This document shows, in pieces, positions 12,355-19,212 of a stretch of DNA of 64,000 bases. Location of the stretch: NCBI GenBank assembly GCA_037783545.1, contig JBBELK010000687.1, positions 1 to 64,000 of the forward strand, given 5' to 3'. A model generated the notes under the pieces. It was given only the letters and a program-made list of their open reading frames with translations. It was not told the origin of the DNA and searched no databases. Within the stretch, counting starts at the first letter, position 1. The number at the start of each line of letters is the position of its first letter. A program made the position numbers and the translations under genes. The stretch is from Henricia sp. BOLD:AAB3569 (lineage: Eukaryota > Echinodermata > Asteroidea > Spinulosida > Echinasteridae).

Positions 12355-12428
12355 CCCCCAATTAAACGAGAGAAATGAAGTTTAATTGGGATTCTGCCGA
12401 ACCATTACCGAAATGAGGAATCACGTGA
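12355..12428 (-). repeat. DIRS 3' outer end, exactly complementary to the internal complementary region
   Basis: These 74 bp are a perfect inverted copy of 12617-12690. The outermost part (12357-12390) is itself a perfect hairpin, with CCCAATTAAAC pairing with GTTTAATTGGG around a 12-base loop. The next 30 bp (12391-12420) resemble the other outer end imperfectly, sharing ATTCT and CCATTACC. It overlaps the terminal repeat at the palindrome TCACGTGA (12421-12428). Confidence 0.92.
12357..12390. other. Terminal hairpin of the DIRS element
   Basis: Arms 12357-12367 and 12380-12390 are 11-bp perfect complements. The same hairpin recurs inverted in the internal complementary region (about 12655-12688) and is absent from the right end. 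Because it lies within a few bases of the insertion joint, it could be a recombinase-binding site or a replication structure. That role is inferred. Confidence 0.6.
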
Positions 12429-12535
12429 GATTGTATTGTTCAGTAGGCTAGGTATGCCACTCATTCAAAGAAAGGAATGCCAGTCCTGCCAGTCAGCCCC
12501 TATATAAAGGCACCCTCACCGGACGCTCACCAGTG
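12421..12535 (+). repeat. DIRS inverted terminal repeat, left copy (115 bp)
   Basis: By eye it is identical over all 115 bases to the reverse complement of 15335-15449. It starts with the palindrome TCACGTGA and ends with GGACGCTCACCAGTG. It contains TATATAAAGG. Perfect identity implies recent synthesis, or that both repeats were copied from one template during the last transposition. Confidence 0.95.
12501..12509 (+). promoter_or_regulatory. TATA-like box in the left terminal repeat, pointing into the element
   Basis: TATATAAAG lies within the terminal repeat. As the repeat is inverted, this copy faces rightward, antisense to gag and pol. Whether it fires is unknown. Confidence 0.4.
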
Positions 12536-12616
12536 ATTTAAAGTAGTAATTACACTGGCCCATCACGTAAAACGGGCGGGCAAAACAGCTGTATGCTTTT
12601 GAAAAATGGGAGGGTG
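12536..12616. other. Short spacer between left terminal repeat and internal complementary region
   Basis: No ORF, repeat or recognisable site was found in this 81-bp stretch of mixed composition. Confidence 0.6.
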
Positions 12617-12729
12617 TCACGTGATTCCTCATTTCGGTAATGGTTCGGCAGAATCCCAATTAAACTTCATTTCTCTCGTTTAATTGGGGGATTCTACCTC
12701 ACCATTACCTCCATTCGGATCACGTGAGA
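12617..12729 (-). repeat. DIRS internal complementary region
   Basis: 12617-12690 (74 bp) is the exact reverse complement of the left outer end 12355-12428. 12691-12729 (39 bp) is the exact reverse complement of the right outer end 15440-15478. The two abut with no gap, so the region is an inverted copy of the two element ends joined (GTAGAAT next to CCCCC), as in a circular intermediate. In the accepted DIRS model this region templates completion of the ends and circle formation. It begins with TCACGTGA (12617-12624) and carries a second TCACGTGA at 12720-12727. Confidence 0.95.
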
Positions 12730-13129
12730 CTTCAAAGCGGGACAGTGTAATGCATATACAAGTCCCTTGGAAAAAATAATGCAATCAATGGCAAATCCTG
12801 ACAGGAAAAGGTATAACATTCTACATAATGAAATACCATGGAAAAATTGAAATATATATACAATATGACAATTTTAATCGATTTCTTTTAACTTGTGAGT
12901 CTACTTTCTCACTTAAACCTTACTGGTAAACATTGTACATGTACGTTTTGTACAAAGTCACAAACTTATGTGGTCTTATATAGCGTGCACTTGGACGCTC
13001 TATTATCAATGCAAATGGATGGAAAATAAGACAATCACTAAAATTAATCATTTGCTTCCTTAATACTTGTACTTTGTGTTGGCACTTTTCATATAGGCTT
13101 TTGAGGCCGATTAATTGCCAGCAATACGA
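12730..13129. other. AT-rich non-coding segment downstream of the recombinase ORF
   Basis: This 400-bp stretch has frequent stops in all frames and no recognisable domain or repeat. It lies between the recombinase stop codon and the internal complementary region, so it is probably the element's 3' untranslated part. No clear polyadenylation signal or site could be assigned. Confidence 0.6.
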
Positions 13130-13393
13130 TTATTTCTTACTCAACACAGACTCAGCAAAAACCGTTTGAGGAGTCTGAATATTATCATTTCTTTTGTAAA
13201 ATTTGGCAAATGTTGCTGAATTGGTCCATCCAGCTGTTTGCAAAATTGTGTCTATTGAAACACCTTTACTTGCTGCTGCTGAAGTTGATGCAGCTCGAAA
13301 ACTGTGCGACTTAAAAGTTGTTACGTCTACACCAGACTCGAGTAAACACTGCTTGAGCCATCTAGATATAGTGGATGTGCTTATTTCCTTATG
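13130..13393 (-). pseudogene. Tyrosine recombinase, C-terminal 87 codons only (DIRS YR)
   Basis: The minus strand encodes 87 residues ending in TAA at 13130-13132. Visible catalytic parts are the HxxR box (HSFR, Arg codon 13295-13297), the AGWTN segment that follows a SIDTILQ helix, and the nucleophile Tyr in AKFYK (codon 13196-13198). The surrounding FKSHSFRAASTSAA and FAKFYK patterns are typical of DIRS-family recombinases, which join the circular DNA copy to the target. The N-terminal part, including the first catalytic Arg, is missing. The frame opens directly after the RT fragment in another frame (overlap 13389-13393), with no start codon. It cannot make an active enzyme alone, and full-length copies elsewhere would be needed. 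Confidence 0.9.
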
Positions 13394-13979
13394 CGTCCTT
13401 TAGATCTATAGATGCCATGCAACAGCCAGGACGAATAAGTGTTAGTGCATATTCCAGTGTCTCCATTTTGAAATGGTGATAAGAGACAAATTTGTTCAGT
13501 GCTTTTAAATTAATGATTAGGCGCATTGAGCCATTCTTCTTAGGACGAAGAAAAATGTTTGAAACAAACTGCCCCCGACAGGGTGCTACTCGAACTATGG
13601 CCCCTTTACACTGTAGGATCTGGATTTCGTTATCAATCAATTCACACTGGGAATTGTTGAACAGTATAGGTGGAGGGTAAATTGTTTGGACAGGTGAATT
13701 ATCAAACTCAATATGACAATGTGCAATGGTATCTAAAATCCATTGGTCAGAAGTGATATTTTCCCACGCGGCAACAAACTGACCCAATCTCCCTGCTATT
13801 ATTATAATTTCAGAGGTACAGGAAAAATTCGAGGTCTTGCACTTACTTACTAGATTGGCGACTTGAGTTTGTGCACGATTTAAGCACTCTGCCGGTTCTA
13901 ATTCACCGGTTTCCTGGCTGTTATGCCAGTGGGTTGTTGTTGCTGATGGTACAACTGTTGGTTGTACATGGTGCGATAA
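13389..13979 (-). pseudogene. Reverse transcriptase (DIRS pol), N-terminal fragment truncated in motif A
   Basis: The frame is open from about 13979, overlapping the 3' end of gag in the -1 frame, to a TAA at 13389-13391. No ATG is placed to start it, so the N-terminus is undefined; translation through the gag overlap is possible but unproven. Recognisable parts are the pre-RT segment IAGRLGQFVAAWENIT, the fingers motifs GQFVSNIFLRPKKNGSMRL and INLKALNKFV, and motif A SIDLKDA, whose first Asp (13404-13406) is the metal ligand. Translation stops right after DA. Motif B, the YxDD box, the connection and RNase H are all absent, so this is non-functional. The motif spacing and context match DIRS rather than LINE elements. 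Confidence 0.88.
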
Positions 13980-15214
13980 TAACCGCGACCTCGACCTCGG
14001 CGGTAGGGCGCCCTCTGTTGGCGACCATAGTAAGCCTGTCTGGGAAATCCCCGAGATCGAAAATCCCCCGATCGTCGGGAGGACTGACCGGCCCGACGGT
14101 TGTTATAACTTTCAGGGCCAAGGATTTTCGAGCCAATTTTGCTGGTCTCTTGGATCATTTTGCAAGATTGCACCAAGTCGTCCCCAAATAAATGATCTGT
14201 ACAGGGCACCTGCGAGGAGCAAAGTGGCGCATACTTGGCGCTTAGATCTGGCCGAATATTATCTCGTCTCCGCAGATTTAACTGCGAGTTTCCTGCGCCA
14301 AGAATGGCGACCGCATCAACGAGCATTCGAATGAGTTGAGCGGTGTCCAGGCCAGTGTCACTATTGTTACGTGACTTTAACAATTGATCGGTAATAATTG
14401 AAATGGCAGTGGACGCTTTCACAAAAGCGTTCTGGATTTTCTGGAATTTGACGTCTTTTGTTCTGGTTGTGGGTTTGAGAATCGCCCAGATTTCAGAGTT
14501 CACTCTGGTGATACAGAGGTTTTTACAATTGCTTGGTTTGTCGTATTTTTTGATTTTCTCATCAAGCTTCTCGCTTTGTATTTTGCCTCGAGCCAGTGCA
14601 TTTATGGTCTTGGCCAACTGGTCATTAAGGGCCGGGCTTTCTTTGTCATCGCCCTCAATAAGCGCCGCCATTTCGGTCAGCAATTCGTCTTCAACCTTAT
14701 TTTGGTCATTGCCTAACAGGTTGTCTATGTCACCTTCGGTGAACGTGTCATCGCCCTTTTCAGGTGCGGTATTAATCATTTTTGTCTCGCCCTTTTCAGG
14801 TGCGAGTCCCGTTAAGACTGCATCAAGCTCGTCGTCATCGTCTATTATTTCGCCCTCGCTAGCTGCATAATCATTAGCGACAACATGGGTGTTCGCAAAT
14901 ACCGGCTGGTGGTTTTGGCGTGAAAATGCTTCGGTCAAAGAAGCTACGCTTTGTTGCAAGGAGACGACTATTTCCCGTAAATCGCAGTCATTTTTCTTAG
15001 CTTTACATGCCGCGGGTGTGCTCGCGTCTTGCCCTGTATTTTTACGCTTAGCAGTGCGCTTTTTTGCTGGTGTCGCAACTGGTTTGCTTGTACTCGGCGT
15101 TGCTGTACTAGCAGTAGCAGCCGGCCAGCCAGAAAGCTCGTTGTCTAATTGCTCAAAAAGCGCTTCATCTTCAGACGGATTGACCTGCAAAACTGACTCG
15201 GTGGTCTCGGCCAT
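13898..15214 (-). CDS. DIRS gag-like ORF1 protein, 438 aa, intact
   Basis: The start is the ATG at 15212-15214, which has G at -3 and G at +4. The frame is open 17 codons further, but only to a GTG. The product is presumably the nucleocapsid-like protein that packages element RNA. In order it shows an acidic N-terminus (residues 14-27), a Ser/Thr/Ala/Pro-rich linker, a basic nuclear-localisation-like patch KKRTAKRK (51-58), a short coiled-coil-like helix (79-98), and an acidic stretch (119-190) with a duplicated APEKG motif at 138-142 and 150-154. A conserved-looking globular core spans about 195-365, and an Arg/Gly/Tyr/Gln-rich tail about 371-428 probably binds RNA. There is no CCHC zinc knuckle, as is usual for DIRS ORF1. 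The stop overlaps the pol frame. The identification rests on composition and position, so exact family membership is uncertain. Confidence 0.82.
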   Translation of the reverse strand: MAETTESVLQVNPSEDEALFEQLDNELSGWPAATASTATPSTSKPVATPAKKRTAKRKNTGQDASTPAACKAKKNDCDLREIVVSLQQSVASLTEAFSRQNHQPVFANTHVVANDYAASEGEIIDDDDELDAVLTGLAPEKGETKMINTAPEKGDDTFTEGDIDNLLGNDQNKVEDELLTEMAALIEGDDKESPALNDQLAKTINALARGKIQSEKLDEKIKKYDKPSNCKNLCITRVNSEIWAILKPTTRTKDVKFQKIQNAFVKASTAISIITDQLLKSRNNSDTGLDTAQLIRMLVDAVAILGAGNSQLNLRRRDNIRPDLSAKYAPLCSSQVPCTDHLFGDDLVQSCKMIQETSKIGSKILGPESYNNRRAGQSSRRSGDFRSRGFPRQAYYGRQQRAPYRRGRGRGYYRTMYNQQLYHQQQQPTGITARKPVN

Positions 15215-15334
15215 AGCTATAGAAAACGTTACAGGCCACAGCGTGGTCCAAGCAAGGTGTGGCACGTATATACTGTACTTAGCGCAAAACGCGTACTAAG
15301 CTGCGATATGCTCACGCATGAGCCACTGAAAATA

Positions 15335-15449
15335 CACTGGTGAGCGTCCGGTGAGGGTGCCTTTATATAGGGGCTGACTGGCAGGACTGGCATTCCTTTC
15401 TTTGAATGAGTGGCATACCTAGCCTACTGAACAATACAATCTCACGTGA
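15335..15449 (-). repeat. DIRS inverted terminal repeat, right copy (115 bp, 5' end of the element)
   Basis: Reverse complement of 12421-12535, with no mismatch seen. It lies upstream of gag and carries the element promoter. A 120-bp leader (15215-15334) separates it from the gag ATG and has no other recognised site. Confidence 0.95.
15361..15369 (-). promoter_or_regulatory. TATA-like box upstream of gag
   Basis: On the minus strand this reads TATATAAAG, about 147 bp upstream of the gag ATG. It sits inside the 5' terminal repeat, the expected place for the element's RNA polymerase II promoter. Confidence 0.55.
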
Positions 15450-15478
15450 TCCGAATGGAGGTAATGGTGAGGTAGAAT
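15440..15478 (-). repeat. DIRS 5' outer end, exactly complementary to the internal complementary region
   Basis: Reverse complement of 12691-12729 over 39 bp. It is shorter than the left outer end and lacks its hairpin. It ends in GGTAGAAT, where AAT is shared with the satellite target. Confidence 0.92.
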
Positions 15479-15765
15479 TTGAAGTTCGTCGGAATATTTT
15501 TGGACCTCCAAATTTGCCGACGTTTGGACCACACTTTGACCAAAATCCCGTCCCAAACTGGGCCGTGTCAACGCCATTCCGAAGGACTGAGCATGCGCAC
15601 GAGTCAGGAATACACCAAAGAGGTGTGTACAGACAGCCACAGGTTGCGGGAGCATCCAGGAAGCGCCAACCCCTTTTTTTTCTAAACTCTGAAATTTCTC
15701 TGCCATTTCCCGGCGAAAGTCTGTCAATTTTTTAGGACAAGTGCGCAATATAGAGTGTTTGGAGC

Positions 15766-16026
15766 ATGCCAAATTTGCCGACGTTTGGACCACACTTTGA
15801 CCAAAATCCCGTCCCAAACTGGGCCGTGTCAACGACAGTCCGAAGGACTGAGCATGCGCACGAGTCAGGAATACACCAAAGAGGTGTGTACAGACAGCCA
15901 CAGGTTGCGGGAGCATCCAGGAAGCGTCAACCCCTTTTTTTTCTAAACTCTGAAATTTCTCTGCCATTTCCCGGCGAAAGTCTGTCAATTTTTTAGGACA
16001 AGTGCGCAATATAGAGTGTTTGGAGC
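15766..16026 (-). repeat. Truncated 261-bp monomer (35-bp deletion), copy 1
   Basis: GCATGC is joined directly to CAAATTTGCCGACG, removing 35 bp. The same deletion joint occurs at 17507 and 18952. Each follows a monomer with CGCCATTCCG, so all three descend from one event. Confidence 0.9.
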
Positions 16027-17506
16027 ATGCAAAATTTGAAGTTCGTCGGAATTTTTTTTGACCTTCAAATTTGCCGACGTTTGGACCACACTTTGACCAA
16101 AATCCCGTCCCAAACTGGGCCGCGTCAACGACAGTCCGAAGGACTGAGCATGCGCACGAGTCAGGAATACACCAAAGAGGTGTGTACAGACAGCCACAGG
16201 TTGCGGAGCATCCAGGAAGCGCCAACCCCTTTTTTTTCTAAACTCTGAAATTTCTCTGCCATTTCCCGGCGAAAGTCTGTCAATTTTTTAGGACAAGTGC
16301 GCAATATAGAGTGTTTGGAGCATGCAAAATTTGAAGTTCGTCGGAATATTTTTTGACCTCCAAATTTGCCGACGTTTGGACCACACTTTGACCAAAATCC
16401 CGTCCCAAACTGGGCAGCGTCAACGACAGTCCGAAGGACTGAGCATGCGCACGAGTCAGGAATACACCAAAGAGGTGTGTACAGACAGCCACAGGTTGCG
16501 GGAGCATCCAGGAAGCGCCAACCCCCTTTTTTTTCTAAACTCTGAAATTTCTCTGCCATTTCCCGGCGAAAGTCTGTCAATTTTTTAGGACCAGTGCGCA
16601 ATATAGAGTGTTTGGAGCATGCAAAATTTGAAGTTCGTCGGAATTTTTTTTGACCTCCAAATTTGCCGACGTTTGGACCACACTTTGACCAAAATCCCGT
16701 CCCAAACTGGGCTGCGTCAACGACAGTCCGAAGGACTGAGCATGCGCACGAGTCAGGAATACACCAAAGAGGTGTGTACAGACAGCCACAGGTTGCGGGA
16801 GCATCCAGGAAGCGCCAACCCCTTTTTTTTCTAAACTCTGAAATTTCTCTGCCATTTCCCGGCGAAAGTCTGTCAATTTTTTAGGACAAGTGCGCAATAT
16901 AGAGTGTTTGGAGCATGCAAAATTTGAAGTTCGTCGGAATATTTTTTGACCTCCAAATTTGCCGACGTTTGGACCACACTTTGACCAAAATCCCGTCCCA
17001 AACTGGGCCGCGTCAACGACAGTCCGAAGGACTGAGCATGCGCACGAGTCAGGAATACACCAAAGAGGTGTGTACAGACAGCCACAGGTTGCGGGAGCAT
17101 CCAGGAAGCGCCAACCGCTTTTTTTTCTAAACTCTGAAATTTCTCTGCCATTTCCCGGCGAAAGTCTGTCAATTTTTTAGGACAAGTGCGCAATATAGAG
17201 TGTTTGGAGCATGCAAAATTTGAAGTTCGTCGGAATATTTTTGGACCTCCAAATTTGCCGACGTTTGGACCACACTTTGACCAAAATCCCGTCCCAAACT
17301 GGGCCGTGTCAACGCCATTCCGAAGGACTGAGCATGCGCACGAGTCAGGAATACACCAAAGAGGTGTGTACAGACAGCCACAGGTTGCGGGAGCATCCAG
17401 GAAGCGCCAACCCCTTTTTTTTCTAAACTCTGAAATTTCTCTGCCATTTCCCGGCGAAAGTCTGTCAATTTTTTAGGACAAGTGCGCAATATAGAGTGTT
17501 TGGAGC

Positions 17507-17767
17507 ATGCCAAATTTGCCGACGTTTGGACCACACTTTGACCAAAATCCCGTCCCAAACTGGGCCGTGTCAACGACAGTCCGAAGGACTGAGCATGCGC
17601 ACGAGTCAGGAATACACCAAAGAGGTGTGTACAGACAGCCACAGGTTGCGGGAGCATCCAGGAAGCGCCAACCCCTTTTTTTTCTAAACTCTGAAATTTC
17701 TCTGCCATTTCCCGGCGAAAGTCTGTCAATTTTTTAGGACAAGTGCGCAATATAGAGTGTTTGGAGC
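17507..17767 (-). repeat. Truncated 261-bp monomer, copy 2
   Basis: Same 35-bp deletion joint as at 15766. It closes the first five-monomer unit. Confidence 0.9.
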
Positions 17768-18951
17768 ATGCAAAATTTGAAGTTCGTCGGAATATTTTTT
17801 GACCTCCAAATTTGCCGACGTTTGGACCACACTTTGACCAAAATCCCGTCCCAAACTGGGCAGCGTCAACGACAGTCCGAAGGACTGAGCATGCGCACGA
17901 GTCAGGAATACACCAAAGAGGTGTGTACAGACAGCCACAGGTTGCGGGAGCATCCAGGAAGCGCCAACCCCCTTTTTTTTCTAAACTCTGAAATTTCTCT
18001 GCCATTTCCCGGCGAAAGTCTGTCAATTTTTTAGGACCAGTGCGCAATATAGAGTGTTTGGAGCATGCAAAATTTGAAGTTCGTCGGAATTTTTTTTGAC
18101 CTCCAAATTTGCCGACGTTTGGACCACACTTTGACCAAAATCCCGTCCCAAACTGGGCTGCGTCAACGACAGTCCGAAGGACTGAGCATGCGCACGAGTC
18201 AGGAATACACCAAAGAGGTGTGTACAGACAGCCACAGGTTGCGGGAGCATCCAGGAAGCGCCAACCCCTTTTTTTTCTAAACTCTGAAATTTCTCTGCCA
18301 TTTCCCGGCGAAAGTCTGTCAATTTTTTAGGACAAGTGCGCAATATAGAGTGTTTGGAGCATGCAAAATTTGAAGTTCGTCGGAATATTTTTTGACCTCC
18401 AAATTTGCCGACGTTTGGACCACACTTTGACCAAAATCCCGTCCCAAACTGGGCCGCGTCAACGACAGTCCGAAGGACTGAGCATGCGCACGAGTCAGGA
18501 ATACACCAAAGAGGTGTGTACAGACAGCCACAGGTTGCGGGAGCATCCAGGAAGCGCCAACCGCTTTTTTTTCTAAACTCTGAAATTTCTCTGCCATTTC
18601 CCGGCGAAAGTCTGTCAATTTTTTAGGACAAGTGCGCAATATAGAGTGTTTGGAGCATGCAAAATTTGAAGTTCGTCGGAATATTTTTGGACCTCCAAAT
18701 TTGCCGACGTTTGGACCACACTTTGACCAAAATCCCGTCCCAAACTGGGCCGTGTCAACGCCATTCCGAAGGACTGAGCATGCGCACGAGTCAGGAATAC
18801 ACCAAAGAGGTGTGTACAGACAGCCACAGGTTGCGGGAGCATCCAGGAAGCGCCAACCCCTTTTTTTCTAAACTCTGAAATTTCTCTGCCATTTCCCGGC
18901 GAAAGTCTGTCAATTTTTTAGGACAAGTGCGCAATATAGAGTGTTTGGAGC

Positions 18952-19212
18952 ATGCCAAATTTGCCGACGTTTGGACCACACTTTGACCAAAATCCCGTCC
19001 CAAACTGGGCCGTGTCAACGACAGTCCGAAGGACTGAGCATGCGCACGAGTCAGGAATACACCAAAGAGGTGTGTACAGACAGCCACAGGTTGCGGGAGC
19101 ATCCAGGAAGCGCCAACCCCTTTTTTTTCTAAACTCTGAAATTTCTCTGCCATTTCCCGGCGAAAGTCTGTCAATTTTTTAGGACAAGTGCGCAATATAG
19201 AGTGTTTGGAGC
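18952..19212 (-). repeat. Truncated 261-bp monomer, copy 3
   Basis: Same 35-bp deletion joint. It closes the second five-monomer unit. Confidence 0.9.

Larger units (their letters stand above)
12355..15478 (-). mobile_element. DIRS-like tyrosine-recombinase retrotransposon, internally deleted
   Basis: The element is 3124 bp with its 5' end on the right. Order along the minus strand: outer end and inverted terminal repeat (15335-15478), gag-like ORF, reverse-transcriptase fragment, tyrosine-recombinase C-terminus, internal complementary region (12617-12729), second terminal repeat and outer end (12355-12535). This arrangement of split terminal repeats plus an internal complementary region is diagnostic of DIRS elements. 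Full DIRS elements are usually about 5-6 kb, so roughly half is missing, all from the RT-RNase H-recombinase segment. Flanking satellite shows no target duplication. The precise boundary is ambiguous over a shared AAT (12352-12354 and 15476-15478). Confidence 0.93.
16322..19212 (-). repeat. Five-monomer higher-order repeat, two tandem copies (1446 and 1445 bp)
   Basis: Unit 1 is 16322-17767 and unit 2 is 17768-19212. Each contains, in order, monomers marked GGGCAGCGTC, GGGCTGCGTC, CAACCGCTTTT, ATTTTTGGACC with CGCCATTCCG, and the 261-bp truncated copy. The units differ by a T-tract length change near 18861. A partial third unit (last two types) lies at 15479-16026, directly beside the DIRS element. 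Confidence 0.9.

Noticed and set aside
13203-13403. Plus-strand 66-codon ORF
   Set aside because: Antisense to the tyrosine-recombinase fragment, whose minus-strand reading has the HxxR box and catalytic Tyr.
15215-15265. 17-residue N-terminal extension of the gag ORF
   Set aside because: It would begin at GTG. The ATG at 15214 has a strong context and is the first usable eukaryotic start.
14403-15299. Plus-strand ORFs of 155 and 136 codons at 14403-14870 and 14889-15299
   Set aside because: They lie antisense to the gag-like ORF and show only the hydrophobic/Ser-rich composition expected of a reverse complement of an acidic/Lys-rich protein.
12352-15478. AAT at both ends as a target-site duplication
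   Set aside because: Removing the element with a single AAT retained restores the monomer exactly, and AAT is also in the element's circle junction. It is a shared crossover triplet rather than a duplication made by a DDE integrase.
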